Below, in pieces: positions 34,228 to 44,368 of a stretch of 64,000 nt of DNA. The position numbers and the translations under genes were made by a program. Under the pieces are notes generated by a model that saw only the letters and a list, made by a program, of their open reading frames with translations, searched no databases and was not told the origin of the DNA. Origin of the DNA: Bifidobacterium aquikefiri (GTDB lineage: Bacteria > Actinomycetota > Actinomycetes > Actinomycetales > Bifidobacteriaceae); assembly GCF_002259795.1 (NCBI RefSeq), contig NZ_MWXA01000001.1:1-64000 (forward strand), written 5' to 3'. Each line of letters opens with the position of its first letter. Position 1 is the stretch's first letter.

Positions 34228-35247
34228 CTATCGCCTTTTCTTGTTCTTCCCTCGCTTTGGCTGCTGACGCTGATGAGAGAGACCGGATTCCAGTTGCTGC
34301 ACCTGCTCCTCCTTCGCCTTGGTCAGAGCCTCTTCTTCGAGAGATGGCTCGCCCGCCTTGTCTCTACGACGATTTTCACGATCGCGGTCGCGTGCTTCCT
34401 TCTCTTCGGCAGCCGGTGAACCAGGTGTTGGCATGCGGCGTACCTGCCATAATGTCTGACCGAGATTCCATGTATTGTTGGTCAACCAGTAAATCAGCAC
34501 GGCGAAGGGGAATGCCACACCAGAGAAGATGTACATGACAGGGAAGATGTACGCCATCATTTTCTGCATGCGATATTGAGAACCCTCCATGGAAGCGCGT
34601 GGCATGTTCTTTCTCGTGTTATGGAACTGGGAGTAGAACATCGTCAGGCACATCAATGCAATGAAGATAATGATGACGATTTTACTTGCACCCTGAGCGG
34701 TCGTCAGGTTGTCGGAAATGTGAATGCCAAAGATCTGCGTTTCCTCGAATTCCTTGGCGACCTTAACGGTGAAGGCTCCCAAAGGTGCACGTTTGCCATT
34801 GGCAATGTACGGCACTGCTGAAAGCACATAGAACATTGTCATGAATATAGGGCTCTGCACCAGAGCCGGCAAACATGATCCCGCTGGATTAGCATGATTG
34901 TCCTGGTAGAGCTTCATCATCTCTCGACTTGAAGCCTCTTTGCTGGCCTTGTCGGTCTTTCCCTTGTACTTGTTCTGTATCTTGCGCATCTGCGGCTGAA
35001 TAGCTTGCAATCTTCTCATCGACATCATCTGTTTGATGAACAACGGAAGAATCAGCAATCGAACCAAAACAACGAGAAGAACCACCGATAGAGCCCAGGC
35101 AACACCAGAGCCACTTGAGAAACCGATGAACGTCAAGAATTTATGGCAATAGACCATGACATAGGTCATGACCCATTCGATTGGCCGAAGAATTCGGTAG
35201 AAAAATCCGAACAGGCCGGAATCAAAAGTAAAGTTTTGCGAAATCAT
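34228..35247 (-). CDS. yidC: Membrane protein insertase YidC/Oxa1
   Basis: It inserts and folds inner-membrane proteins, alone or with SecYEG. The 339-residue protein starts at ATG 35247; a TTG at 35259 would abut the AAGGAG. The Oxa1 core spans about 20-270: helices at GVAWALSVVLLVVLVRLLILPLF (with the conserved Arg of the hydrophilic groove in VRLLILPL), CLPALVQSPIFMTMFYVLSAVP, KIVIIIFIALMCLTMFYSQ, and the last helix pair at YIFPVMYIFSGVAFPFAVLIYWLTNNTW. A long basic, charged C-terminal tail (about 275-339, ending RGKNKKRR) probably contacts ribosomes. It overlaps the end of yidD. Confidence 0.95.
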   Translation of the reverse strand: MISQNFTFDSGLFGFFYRILRPIEWVMTYVMVYCHKFLTFIGFSSGSGVAWALSVVLLVVLVRLLILPLFIKQMMSMRRLQAIQPQMRKIQNKYKGKTDKASKEASSREMMKLYQDNHANPAGSCLPALVQSPIFMTMFYVLSAVPYIANGKRAPLGAFTVKVAKEFEETQIFGIHISDNLTTAQGASKIVIIIFIALMCLTMFYSQFHNTRKNMPRASMEGSQYRMQKMMAYIFPVMYIFSGVAFPFAVLIYWLTNNTWNLGQTLWQVRRMPTPGSPAAEEKEARDRDRENRRRDKAGEPSLEEEALTKAKEEQVQQLESGLSHQRQQPKRGKNKKRR

Positions 35248-35251
35248 TGTC

Positions 35252-35590
35252 TCAGGCAATCTCCTTATCTGAGGCAGTTGCGGTCAGACGAGGCTCCTCA
35301 TGTGCCTTCGACCATGAACAACGATAAAACAACGAAAAATGCTGTGGAACATCATCAATGCCGCCATTGCTCCACGGGCGGCAGCGCAACAGCCGAAATG
35401 CTGCAAGGACTACACCACGAAATGCGCCAAAACGGTTGATTGCCTCAACTGCATATCGTGAGCACGTTGGATAATACTTGCAACGTGGAGTGGTCTGGGG
35501 TGAGATTTGTTTCTGATACCAACGAATCGCGCTCAACATCCATATGGACGGAGCACTTGGATGATGAGCATGCACATGCTCTGAATTCAT
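35252..35590 (-). CDS. yidD: Membrane protein insertion efficiency factor YidD
   Basis: This small membrane-associated protein assists YidC-dependent insertion. It has 112 residues from ATG 35590, which has a GGGGGAG ribosome site and overlaps the rnpA stop by 4 bases. The family core is clear: [31 protein letters not shown] and [30 protein letters not shown], including the conserved Cys residues. It sits between rnpA and yidC as in most bacteria. Confidence 0.95.
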   Translation of the reverse strand: MNSEHVHAHHPSAPSIWMLSAIRWYQKQISPQTTPRCKYYPTCSRYAVEAINRFGAFRGVVLAAFRLLRCRPWSNGGIDDVPQHFSLFYRCSWSKAHEEPRLTATASDKEIA

Positions 35591-36102
35591 GCGGCTCCCC
35601 CTTGTGTGGCGTTGCATACGTGGTGCTGATCATACTTCTGTGCAACTTCTGAAAACAGTTCAGCAACTTGTTCGTCCAATGAAGCATATGACTGTAGCGC
35701 TGCATGCGGTTTGGCTCTCATGACCACATCGCAGACAGTTGGAAGCAGGTGTTCGCTTGAGGAAGCCAGTTGGCGGAAACGCCTTTTGACACGGTTGCGA
35801 GTCACGGCATTCCCCACACTTTTTGCAACGGCCAGACCCAGTCTGCGACGATGCATAGGTTGTTCACCACCAGTAGGAACGTCACCACATGATTCCGATG
35901 AATTCTGGCACTCACCAACTCCGGCATGTGCCGGGGATGCAGAATGGACAGTCGCTTCCGGTTTGGACACAGCGGTAGCTGAGATACTCGCACTATCGGC
36001 AAAAAAGCGATAATGCAGAACGATATCTCTACTGGTGACCCTGCTTCTTTGTTTCAGCACGGCCACAAAATCGCGATGGCTCTTAAGCCGTTCCACCTTC
36101 AA
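35587..36102 (-). CDS. rnpA: Ribonuclease P protein component, with a central insertion
   Basis: This is the protein cofactor of RNase P, which removes 5' leaders from tRNA precursors. At 171 residues it is longer than the usual 110-130. The N-terminus [18 protein letters not shown] and the diagnostic RNR region [23 protein letters not shown] are intact. Between IVLHYRFFA (about residue 35) and RRRLGLAV (about 85) lies an insert of about 45 residues of low complexity, where most members have fewer than ten. This position is a loop before the RNR strand-helix and may tolerate extra sequence. The start is TTG 36102 or GTG 36096. The downstream yidD start overlaps its stop. Confidence 0.93.
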   Translation of the reverse strand: MKVERLKSHRDFVAVLKQRSRVTSRDIVLHYRFFADSASISATAVSKPEATVHSASPAHAGVGECQNSSESCGDVPTGGEQPMHRRRLGLAVAKSVGNAVTRNRVKRRFRQLASSSEHLLPTVCDVVMRAKPHAALQSYASLDEQVAELFSEVAQKYDQHHVCNATQGGAA

Positions 36103-36137
36103 ATGAATTTCGAAATCAGATGTTGAGCTGAAAACTT

Positions 36138-36272
36138 TCAGGCTGAAAGTGTCTTGCGACCCTTTGCACGGCGACGGTTGATGAGCGCGCGGCCTGAACG
36201 TGTGCGCATGCGCAGACGGAAACCGTGCTTCATGTGACGGCGACGGTTATTCGGTTGGAATGTCCTCTTCAT
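36138..36272 (-). CDS. rpmH: 50S ribosomal protein L34
   Basis: This 44-residue, highly basic ribosomal protein reads [20 protein letters not shown], then [20 protein letters not shown], then TLSA. It is full length and conforms to the family throughout. ATG 36272 is preceded by AGGAG at about 10 bases. The gene is divergent from dnaA and heads the rnpA-yidD-yidC-jag-rsmG series. It is short enough to be missed by simple frame searches. Confidence 0.98.
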   Translation of the reverse strand: MKRTFQPNNRRRHMKHGFRLRMRTRSGRALINRRRAKGRKTLSA

Positions 36273-36598
36273 AATTTATAACGCTCCTGAATTTTCAGCC
36301 ATGCAAAAGCACGGCTCATGGTGAGTCAAGCTATACCAAACTACACAGCTTAACGCAATCAGTCAAAGTAGAAGAAAATTTTTCGTGTTTTTCCGACATA
36401 ATCATGAGTCGAAAAACAAGGAAAATGCTGGAATTACAATGCTTCATCACGGGGGAGTTATCCACAAATTACATGCTTGTTATTCACAAATGAGTCATTT
36501 CAACACGCAATACTGTGGATAACTCAACAAATACGGTGTAAACATGACCTATTGCCTGTTAATAATGATGTGCATGGTGAAATGGGGAAGAGGGAAAG
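36273..36598. promoter_or_regulatory. dnaA-rpmH divergent promoter region with DnaA boxes
   Basis: DnaA boxes are TTATCCACA at 36458-36466, TTATTCACA at 36480-36488 (one mismatch) and TGTGGATAA at 36514-36522, the last 76 bases before the dnaA start. They are placed to autoregulate dnaA and may contribute to the origin. The left part holds the rpmH promoter. Confidence 0.85.
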
Positions 36599-38320
36599 AT
36601 GGTACAGAGTCCAGAAGCTGCATCGCTGGAGGCGAAGCATATTTGGGATTCTGTTTTGCAGCTTCTGCGCAAAAGTAACACATTAACGGCCCGTGACAAG
36701 GGTTGGTTGGAGGATATTTCACCAGAAGCTGTTTTCGGCAGTACGATTGTTCTTTGCGTCTCCAATAAGGCAGCGCAGGAGGCCGTCCAAGACACCTTGA
36801 ACGGCTCGCTTCTCGATGCATTGCAAGCCGTGAGCGGAGTTGCAATGTTTCCGGCCATTAAAATCGTCAAGCAGCTGCAGCCCACTTCCAAGGTTGAGCA
36901 AACAACATCGATGCCGTCAGCTCAACCATCTGCGCTTGCGCAGGCTGACGGGCAATCAGACTCGAATATCGATACTTCGGATGTCACTGCTTCCAAGGAT
37001 TCGGACACAGACCAGCATCATGACATATCGGGCCAGAAATCCGAAGATACTGAATTTACCTTGGCTGACCCCATCATCGTTCCCGAACACATCAAGCTTG
37101 CACCTGCAGACGACCGCATGTCCACGTCGGCAAGTGTGCACACTGCAGCTCAGTCCACTTCACTTCAGCATCCTGACATCTCTGAAGAACCTGCCCATAC
37201 CTTCGATGGACGCACTCCACTGCCTTTTTCAATGCCTAGCTTTCCGGTCGGTCAGCAAAAGGTGGAGCGCGACCCCGAGACACATCTCAATACCAACGCC
37301 ACCTTCGATACCTTCGTTCCTGGCGATTCCAACAGATTTGCTCGAACCGTCGCCTTGGCCGTTGCCGAAGGCTCAGGACGCGATTTCAATCCTTTATGCA
37401 TCTACGGCAGTTCTGGGTTGGGCAAAACGCACCTGCTGAATGCCATAGGAAACTATGCCTTGGTCAAGGATCCATCATTGAAGGTTCGGTATGTGAATTC
37501 AGAGGAGTTCACCAACGAATTCATTGATGCACTGCAGAATTCCGCGCATGGCAGTGGCCAGATTGCAGAATTCAATCATCGGTATCGTCAGGTCGATGTA
37601 TTGCTCATTGATGACATTCAGTTCCTCGGTGGCAAGGAAGCCACTCTGGATCAGTTCTTCCACACCTTCAACGCCTTGCATGATGCCAACAAGCGCATCG
37701 TCATCGCTTCGGATGTGCAACCAAAGAATCTCAAAGGTTTCGAGCAACGGCTGATCTCTCGTTTCGATTCAGGTCTCACCGTGGATGTGAAGCCGCCGGA
37801 TCGTGAAACTCGCGTGGCCATTCTTCGTATGATGTCTTCAAACAGCGGGGCAAGGATTCCCAACGAGGTTCTTGATCTGATTGCCGAGCGCTTCACTGAA
37901 AATATCAGAGAGCTCGAGGGAGCGCTGACACGAGTCACGGCAGTGGCCAGCCTGAATGGTCAGAATGTGACCAAGACCTTGGCAGAGCAGACATTGCAGG
38001 ACTTTTTTACGACAGATGTGGAAATCAAACCGACTGACATCATCACGCAGGTTGCCCAATATTTCCATCTCACCTTTGACGATCTTGTGGGCAGGACACG
38101 CACAAAGAACATCGCGCTGGCGCGTCAGATCGCCATGTATCTCGGGCGAGAAATGACCAGTATGTCCTTGGTTGACATTGGCGAGGTATTCGGTGGGCGC
38201 GATCACACCACAGTCATGCATGCCTATACACGTATTTCCGGCGAAATGCAGGAAAAGCGTGAAATCTATAACTATGTGATGGAACTCACCGTCAGATTGA
38301 AGCAGCATCCAATCGAATAG
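36599..38320 (+). CDS. dnaA: Chromosomal replication initiator protein DnaA
   Basis: It binds DnaA boxes at the origin, melts DNA and loads the helicase. The 573-residue protein has domain I (about 10-90, IWDSVLQLLRKS…), a long variable domain II (about 95-220), and the AAA+ domain III. Domain III has Walker A in CIYGSSGLGKTHLLNAIGNY, Walker B in VLLIDDIQFLGGKEAT, and sensor and arginine-finger regions through FEQRLISRFDSGL. Domain IV carries the DNA-binding signature VGRTRTKNIALARQIAMYL and GGRDHTTVMHAYTRI. ATG 36599 follows AGGGAAAG closely. It is rightward, divergent from rpmH. Confidence 0.98.
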   Translation: MVQSPEAASLEAKHIWDSVLQLLRKSNTLTARDKGWLEDISPEAVFGSTIVLCVSNKAAQEAVQDTLNGSLLDALQAVSGVAMFPAIKIVKQLQPTSKVEQTTSMPSAQPSALAQADGQSDSNIDTSDVTASKDSDTDQHHDISGQKSEDTEFTLADPIIVPEHIKLAPADDRMSTSASVHTAAQSTSLQHPDISEEPAHTFDGRTPLPFSMPSFPVGQQKVERDPETHLNTNATFDTFVPGDSNRFARTVALAVAEGSGRDFNPLCIYGSSGLGKTHLLNAIGNYALVKDPSLKVRYVNSEEFTNEFIDALQNSAHGSGQIAEFNHRYRQVDVLLIDDIQFLGGKEATLDQFFHTFNALHDANKRIVIASDVQPKNLKGFEQRLISRFDSGLTVDVKPPDRETRVAILRMMSSNSGARIPNEVLDLIAERFTENIRELEGALTRVTAVASLNGQNVTKTLAEQTLQDFFTTDVEIKPTDIITQVAQYFHLTFDDLVGRTRTKNIALARQIAMYLGREMTSMSLVDIGEVFGGRDHTTVMHAYTRISGEMQEKREIYNYVMELTVRLKQHPIE

Positions 38321-38814
38321 TTGCTGCACTGCCGCGAATATTGTAACGATGCAGTCGTCACTACAGGCATGCATTATCTCTATGCATTTTCGAAATTTAT
38401 AACCAAACACGCCCAAAAGGAAAATTATGGTGAATAAAGTTATCCACATGTTTATGCACAGATGTGGGATAAGGTTGGGAATAACTGCCAACTTTAGGTG
38501 CATAACTTGTGTATCACTTATTGATATACGCAAAGAAAATGTTGATAACTTTTATCGTACTTTTCGATTGTGGATAACCACCCATGTTATACACATTTTC
38601 CCACTGCCTTATCCACAATCCATCAATGCTTCAACGATGTGGAAAACCAAGGAATGCGGCACTTATCCACATTATCCACAACCCTTATGAAGATGATTAC
38701 AGACACACATACATACTTCATCACCACTGCAATAACGAAACTGCACATGAAATGAAGAAAAATCACGAGACCTTGGCTAGAATGAATCCAGCAATCTTAC
38801 TATGAAGGCACATT
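38321..38814. other. oriC: Putative replication origin (oriC) between dnaA and dnaN
   Basis: This AT-rich region carries perfect DnaA boxes TTATCCACA at 38440-38448, 38609-38617, 38663-38671 and 38672-38680, plus TGTGGATAA at 38569-38577. Single-mismatch copies are TTATGCACA (38452-38460), TTATACACA (38587-38595) and TGTTGATAA (38540-38548). The two boxes at 38663-38680 are tandem and abutting. Location between dnaA and dnaN and box density make this the best origin candidate. Confidence 0.9.
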
Positions 38815-39939
38815 ATGAAAGTTGAAATCAATTCATCGGCACTTGCCGACGCCGTTGCATGGACGACTCGCGTCATCCCTGCTCGCCCCGCATCACCAAT
38901 CCTTGCCGGGATCAAACTCGAGGCAATCGATGGAACATTGCAATTGAGCGCATTCGATTATGAAGTATCAGCCCGTCATCATATCGAAGCAGGCATCGAT
39001 GAACCTGGAACGGCTCTCGTGCTGGGAAAACTGCTGGCCGACATCACCAAGTCGCTTCCTTCCGAAACGACGTACCTGACCACAGACGACTCCAAGATGA
39101 CGATAAAGTCTGGAAAGTCGACCTTTACCTTGCAGTTGATGCCCGATTCAGAATATCCTGATCTACCATCTGTACCTGCAAACCTTGGGCAAGTTGATTC
39201 GCAGACCTTTATGCAGGCCATTACCCAGGCTACGGTTGCCGTTTCTCGCGAAGAAAATCGTCCAGTTCTTACCGGCGTAAAAATCAGTATCGAGGGCGAC
39301 AAGGTTGTCATGACGGCAACAGATCGTTTCAGACTCTCAAGGTCGTCATTCACATGGACTCCGAAACAGAATGATATCGAGACCGTTACCTTGGTTCGTG
39401 GCTCGTTGCTTCGCGACATCGCTCGTTCGCTCGATGAGCATGAAAACGTTGTCATTGATTTCGATCCACAAAACCCATCGTTGCTTGGTTTTGAAAATGC
39501 CGGACGCATATCAACCTCTCAGCTGATTGACGGAGAATTCCCTGCGGTTGATCGTCTGTTTGCTGCGGAATATCCAATTCAGGCAGTCCTTGACAGGCAA
39601 TCACTGATCAACGCCATCAAGCGCGTTGCCCTGGTTGCAGAGCGCAATGCGCCGATTCGTATGGTCTTCTCGAAGCAGGAGCTCATATTGTCAGCCGGCG
39701 CAAGTGACGAGGCACAGGCATCAGAAACGCTCGACATTGATATGGACGGTGAAGATATCACCGTCGCGTTCAATCCGTCATATCTGATTGAGGGTCTGAC
39801 TGCGATAACCGAACCATTTGTGAGGATGAAGATGACGACTGCCGTAAAGGCAGTTGAGTTCAATGGGCAGCAAGAGGCTGATTCCGATGAATCGCTCGAT
39901 TATAGATACCTGCTCGTTCCCATGCGCTTCACCAACTGA
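38815..39939 (+). CDS. dnaN: DNA polymerase III beta subunit (sliding clamp)
   Basis: This is the ring-shaped processivity factor that tethers polymerase and repair proteins to DNA. It is 374 residues, normal for the family, with three clamp domains: MKVEINSSALADAVAWTTRVIPARPASPILAGI, then VSREENRPVLTGVKISI with ATDRFRLSRSSF in domain 2, and the C-terminal DYRYLLVPMRFTN that ends typical clamps and closes the protein-binding pocket. ATG 38815 follows AAGG. Together with dnaA and recF it forms the conserved initiation block. Confidence 0.98.
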   Translation: MKVEINSSALADAVAWTTRVIPARPASPILAGIKLEAIDGTLQLSAFDYEVSARHHIEAGIDEPGTALVLGKLLADITKSLPSETTYLTTDDSKMTIKSGKSTFTLQLMPDSEYPDLPSVPANLGQVDSQTFMQAITQATVAVSREENRPVLTGVKISIEGDKVVMTATDRFRLSRSSFTWTPKQNDIETVTLVRGSLLRDIARSLDEHENVVIDFDPQNPSLLGFENAGRISTSQLIDGEFPAVDRLFAAEYPIQAVLDRQSLINAIKRVALVAERNAPIRMVFSKQELILSAGASDEAQASETLDIDMDGEDITVAFNPSYLIEGLTAITEPFVRMKMTTAVKAVEFNGQQEADSDESLDYRYLLVPMRFTN

Positions 39940-40054
39940 TTTCACGAGTAACGTTGCCGAATTCCAGTTCATCGATGCCACAGGAGCACTGCAAGGTTCA
40001 GACTGAGCAGAGGAAACAAGCAGGGTGAGGTGAGATTCGGCTCAGGGGATTGGC

Positions 40055-41410
40055 ATGTATATTTCGAGACTGGCGCTGGATCATTTTAGATCCTGGGACG
40101 CGTGCGTACTTGACTTCGATCAGGGCATCAACATCCTTCAGGGAAGAAATGGCCTTGGGAAGACCAATATCGTTGAATCCATCGAGGTGCTGGCGACCGG
40201 GTCAAGTCAGCGAACCACGTCGATGCTGCCACTCATTCAGCGTGGCAGCAGCACGGCGGTCGTTCGTGCGAATGTGGTCGAAAACGCGTCTGAAAAGCTT
40301 CGGGGAGTTACAGGCAACGACAAAACCGTGAATGGGGCTTCACCGACGACATTGGAGATGAGTATTCACGCTCGCGGTGCCAATAGAATGCGTGTAAATG
40401 CAGGACATGCTCTCATGATGAAAGATGTTCAGGGGCTGGTATCGTGCGTGAGCTTCTCTCCTCAGGATCAGCATCTGGTGACGGATGATCCGGCTGCGAG
40501 AAGGGTTTTTCTGAATCAGGCTGGCATGCAGCTTGACAGGCAGTATGGCGAGATACTACAGAGAACGAGACATATTGCTCAGCAACGGGTCGCATTGCTG
40601 AAGCAACTGAGTCGCAATGATCAGTTTCGTAGAGGTGAATCCGGCCAGATGAGTTCCATCTCGAATGGTGCCGATACTTTCAGCCAACCATCGAGTGCAG
40701 TAGCCCTGAGCGGATTGGAAGTCTGGACCGGCCAATTCATTGAAGCGGGAGTTGAACTGACGAATCGTCGAAAGGCGATCATCGAGGAGCTGAACAAAAC
40801 ATTTCCTGAGATATATCGACAATTGTCTGGAAGTCCAACCATCCCAGGTCAGGGAGAAGCCCAGTTGGCGTATAAGCCATCATTCTCGGAAGTGCTCGAT
40901 CAAGAACATCCCTTTGACGACATCAGTGCCCATTTTGAGCGCATCTTCAGGGGAGAGCTGGCTCGCGGATTCAATCTGATTGGGCCTCAGCGAGATGATG
41001 TCGAATTCATGCTCAATGGTTTTCCAGCTCGAGAATATGCTTCCAATGGGGAGCAGTGGACCCTAGCGATAGCCTTGAAAATGAGTCTGTATCAGGCATT
41101 GGTCGGTGAAAGTGGCAATGAGCCTATCATTGTGCTCGATGATGTGTTTGCACAGCTGGACGAACACCGCAGGGCGCAGATCATCCACTTCGCGAGTCAG
41201 CAGCATCAGGTTTTGATCACCGTTGCCGCTGCCAGCGATATTCCAGAATTTGCGGATGCGCATATCATTGATATTCAGCAGGTTTATGACAGGAACCAGT
41301 ATGACGGCACCATGTTCGAGTCAATGATTCAGACTCCGATAATTCATCGGTCTACGGAAAAGACTTCTGATGAAGGACAGATCGGAGGGGAAGCAGAGGT
41401 ATCGAGATGA
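40055..41410 (+). CDS. recF: DNA replication and repair protein RecF
   Basis: This ABC-type ATPase loads RecA at gaps and helps stalled forks. The 451-residue protein, somewhat longer than most RecF, has MYISRLALDHFRSW, Walker A in LQGRNGLGKTNIVESIEVLA, and the DPAARRVFLNQ region. FNLIGPQRDDVEFMLNG, the signature SNGEQWTLAIALKMSLYQAL and Walker B in PIIVLDDVFAQLDEHRRAQI follow. Two short inserts (about 90-110 and 185-215) account for the extra length. Its stop overlaps the DUF721 start by 4 bases. Confidence 0.96.
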   Translation: MYISRLALDHFRSWDACVLDFDQGINILQGRNGLGKTNIVESIEVLATGSSQRTTSMLPLIQRGSSTAVVRANVVENASEKLRGVTGNDKTVNGASPTTLEMSIHARGANRMRVNAGHALMMKDVQGLVSCVSFSPQDQHLVTDDPAARRVFLNQAGMQLDRQYGEILQRTRHIAQQRVALLKQLSRNDQFRRGESGQMSSISNGADTFSQPSSAVALSGLEVWTGQFIEAGVELTNRRKAIIEELNKTFPEIYRQLSGSPTIPGQGEAQLAYKPSFSEVLDQEHPFDDISAHFERIFRGELARGFNLIGPQRDDVEFMLNGFPAREYASNGEQWTLAIALKMSLYQALVGESGNEPIIVLDDVFAQLDEHRRAQIIHFASQQHQVLITVAAASDIPEFADAHIIDIQQVYDRNQYDGTMFESMIQTPIIHRSTEKTSDEGQIGGEAEVSR

Positions 41411-41910
41411 AAGACATTCCCGTGGACATCCTGCTTCATCTCAATGTGAGCAAATTGCCCGAACAAGCTTTCAAACCCTTTGAAATCAAAGGTATGACTG
41501 TAAGACGTTTGCGCGAGAGGTCGAAAGAGGCATGGTGGAACTTTGGAAAACCTGGAAGAGATCCCAATAAGCTCGGGGGAGTTCTCGAACAATTTGCACA
41601 GCAGTCACACTGGGTTCCGTATTTGAAGATTGCACAATTGGAACGTCATTGGAGCGAAGTGGTGGGAACCGCCATCGCGTCGCATTCCCATGTCGTTGCA
41701 TACGATCATGGAGTGTTGACCATTCAGGCATCATCTACAGTATGGGCCACGCAGCTGAATTATCTGATTCCACAATTGCAGGGAACGATTGAGAAAAAAC
41801 TCGAAGGACTGCCCATTGAACGCATCAAGGTAACCGGACCACATTCATATTCCTTCAGAAGGGGAAAATTCGACATCCCAGGTCGTGGAGTCCGAGATAC
41901 GTACTTCTAA
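41407..41910 (+). CDS. DUF721 (DciA-like) protein
   Basis: The 167-residue protein is related to DciA, the probable DnaB helicase loader/operator in bacteria without DnaC or DnaI. The C-terminal DUF721 domain (about 60-150) is recognisable from HWSEVVGTAIASHSHVVAYDHGVLTIQASSTVWATQLNYLIPQL. The N-terminal part contains MTVRRLRERSKEAWWNFG, typical of the actinobacterial form between recF and gyrB. ATG 41407 overlaps recF by 4 bases. The helicase-loading role is inferred from DciA family work rather than shown here. Confidence 0.9.
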   Translation: MKDIPVDILLHLNVSKLPEQAFKPFEIKGMTVRRLRERSKEAWWNFGKPGRDPNKLGGVLEQFAQQSHWVPYLKIAQLERHWSEVVGTAIASHSHVVAYDHGVLTIQASSTVWATQLNYLIPQLQGTIEKKLEGLPIERIKVTGPHSYSFRRGKFDIPGRGVRDTYF

Positions 41911-41990
41911 GGGCGTATAGTCCCGCTTTACTAGTATCCTACCTATAGAAGGTTTAAGGCCTTGAAGGGTCGTTTTTTCGCTTTTTAGAC

Positions 41991-41996
41991 TATAAT
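41991..41996 (+). promoter_or_regulatory. Probable -10 element of gyrB
   Basis: A perfect TATAAT lies about 100 bases before gyrB in the 185-base gap after DUF721. No well-spaced -35 hexamer is seen; TTGAAG at 41962 is too far. Confidence 0.4.
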
Positions 41997-42095
41997 GGCG
42001 ATGTTGCAGACACCCGATGACGCTGACATTGCTGAAAGGCCAAATAAGCATCAATGTGAGTCGGTTGATTGCAATCGACTGAGAAAGGAATGGTC

Positions 42096-44273
42096 GTGGC
42101 GGTACATGACACGAATTCAGATTCGTTGGATGCGACTTCTTCTGAGGACGATACCAACCCCATCAACGAAGGCAGTGAATTGAACGACGGTAATGAAATA
42201 AACGCAGGCAATGCTGAGCATGCTGAAGCTGCATCGGACGCAGATAGCCTCGAGGATGCACAACTGGATGATTCCTTGGCACCAAAGCATTATGATGCAA
42301 GTGATCTGCGAGTTCTTGAGGGTCTTGAGGCCGTGCGTATTCGCCCGGGCATGTATATCGGTTCAACAGGTCCGAGGGGCCTGCATCATTTGGTCTACGA
42401 GATTGTCGATAACTCCGTTGACGAAGCGCTTGCAGGATATGCAGACCATATCGAAGTGACCATACTGCCAGACAATGGTGTCAGTGTCGTAGACAATGGT
42501 CGTGGCATTCCAACCGATGAGGTTCCCGGAGAGGGAGCAAGCGGTGTTGAGGTGGTCATGACCAAGCTTCATGCAGGTGGGAAGTTCGGTGGCGGCGGAT
42601 ATGCCGTTTCCGGCGGGCTTCATGGTGTTGGCATTTCAGTAGTGAACGCGCTTTCAACTCATGTTGACATCGAAGTGCGTCAGAAGGGTTATCACTGGGT
42701 TCAGCACTATGTCGATCAGAAGCCAACGGCACCGCTGCAACGTACCGTACCCATGACCGGTAATGAACAGACTGGTACGACCGTTACCTTTTGGGCAGAT
42801 CCGGCAATCTTTGAATCGACAGTCTACGATTTTGAAACACTGCGCAGCCGCTTCCAGCAGATGGCATTCCTGAACAAAGGATTGCGCCTTTCGCTTACAG
42901 ATCTGCGCCATGTTGACGAGGCAGGCGATGAAGTCACCGGCGATGGAGAAAATGTGGCTGAAGAGCTGCATCGAACGGTTTCATATCTCTATCACAATGG
43001 AATCAAGGATTACGTCGCTTACATGGTCAAAGCCAAGAAGGCCAATCCTGTCGAAGAGGATGTCATCGATATCGAGGCAGAGGATGTCAAGCTTGGTATT
43101 TCGGCTGAAATAGCGATGCAGTGGACTTCAGCCTATTCTGAATCGGTACATACCTTTGCCAATACGATTTCTACGACCGAAGGCGGCACTCACGAAGAGG
43201 GATTCCGTGCAGCGCTCACCTCGATGGTCAATCGTTACGCCCGCGACAAGAACATTCTGAGGGACAAGGACGATAATCTCTCGGGTGACGATGTTCGCGA
43301 AGGCTTGACGGCAGTCATATCCGTAAAGCTCACCAACCCTCAGTTCGAGGGTCAGACCAAGACCAAGCTCGGCAATTCAGAGGCGAAGACCTTCGTCCAG
43401 CGAGTCATGACAGAGAAGTTGGGGGATTGGTTCGACGCACATCCGGGCGAAGCCAAGATGATCATTCAAAAGTCCCTTGAGGCGTCCCGCGCTCGCATAG
43501 CGGCGAAGAAGGCTCGTGAGAATACTCGCAGAAAGTCCATCTTCGAGACTGCCGGCATGCCCGATAAACTCAAGGATTGCCAGTCCAACGATCCCAGTGA
43601 GTGCGAGCTCTTCATCGTTGAGGGTGATTCTGCGGGCGGTTCTGCCATTCAAGGTCGAAATCCTTTGACTCAGGCTATTTTGCCGCTTCGTGGAAAGATT
43701 CTGAACACCGAGCGTGCAAGCATCGACCGCATGATGAAGTCCGACACCATCGAATCGTTGATTACGGCAGTAGGTGGCGGTTATGGCGAGGAATTTGACC
43801 TGAACAAGGTTCGCTACCACAAGGTCATCATCATGGCAGATGCCGATGTTGATGGTGCCCATATCGCAACGTTGAATCTCACGCTGTTCTTCCGCTACAT
43901 GCGCCCGATGATCACTGCGGGTTATGTATATGTGGCCATGCCACCGCTCTATCGACTCAAGTGGACCAAGGGTTCGCACGACTTCGTATACACCGATGCG
44001 GAGCGTGACCGTGTGCTTGCCGAGGGCAAGGCATCCGGCAGGCAGTTGCCCAAAGGCGAAGGCATCCAGCGATACAAGGGTCTGGGAGAGATGAGCTATC
44101 AGGAACTGTGGGAGACAACCATGGACCCTGAGCATCGAGTCTTGAAGAAGATTCATATCGAAGACGCAGCGCAGGCAGATGAAACCTTCTCCATGCTGAT
44201 GGGTGACGATGTTGAGCCGCGTCGTCTGTTCATCCAGCGAAATGCCCATGATGCCCGATTCATCGATGCCTGA
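42096..44273 (+). CDS. gyrB: DNA gyrase subunit B
   Basis: This is the ATPase subunit of gyrase, which introduces negative supercoils. About 725 residues start at GTG 42096, which has AAAGGA at ideal spacing; ATG 42090 is possible. A variable acidic leader of about 65 residues precedes the GHKL ATPase domain: [43 protein letters not shown], and [26 protein letters not shown]. The Toprim metal sites are [17 protein letters not shown] and [12 protein letters not shown]. The C-terminal motif [21 protein letters not shown] is present. An AT-rich terminator-like hairpin follows. Confidence 0.98.
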   Translation: MAVHDTNSDSLDATSSEDDTNPINEGSELNDGNEINAGNAEHAEAASDADSLEDAQLDDSLAPKHYDASDLRVLEGLEAVRIRPGMYIGSTGPRGLHHLVYEIVDNSVDEALAGYADHIEVTILPDNGVSVVDNGRGIPTDEVPGEGASGVEVVMTKLHAGGKFGGGGYAVSGGLHGVGISVVNALSTHVDIEVRQKGYHWVQHYVDQKPTAPLQRTVPMTGNEQTGTTVTFWADPAIFESTVYDFETLRSRFQQMAFLNKGLRLSLTDLRHVDEAGDEVTGDGENVAEELHRTVSYLYHNGIKDYVAYMVKAKKANPVEEDVIDIEAEDVKLGISAEIAMQWTSAYSESVHTFANTISTTEGGTHEEGFRAALTSMVNRYARDKNILRDKDDNLSGDDVREGLTAVISVKLTNPQFEGQTKTKLGNSEAKTFVQRVMTEKLGDWFDAHPGEAKMIIQKSLEASRARIAAKKARENTRRKSIFETAGMPDKLKDCQSNDPSECELFIVEGDSAGGSAIQGRNPLTQAILPLRGKILNTERASIDRMMKSDTIESLITAVGGGYGEEFDLNKVRYHKVIIMADADVDGAHIATLNLTLFFRYMRPMITAGYVYVAMPPLYRLKWTKGSHDFVYTDAERDRVLAEGKASGRQLPKGEGIQRYKGLGEMSYQELWETTMDPEHRVLKKIHIEDAAQADETFSMLMGDDVEPRRLFIQRNAHDARFIDA

Positions 44274-44297
44274 TACAGGCAGGCAATCGCAGTATAA

Positions 44298-44324
44298 AAA
44301 TCTCAAAATATGAGATTTGTTTTT
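44298..44324 (+). terminator. AT-rich hairpin between gyrB and gyrA
   Basis: An 8-bp perfect stem (AAATCTCA/TGAGATTT) with a 5-base loop is followed by G then five T residues, 24 bases after the gyrB stop. It probably reduces readthrough. A TATAAT at 44331-44336 just beyond it could serve a separate gyrA promoter. Confidence 0.65.
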
Positions 44325-44368
44325 AATATTTATAATGTGTGAACAGTCCGAGACACTAAGGAATAACA

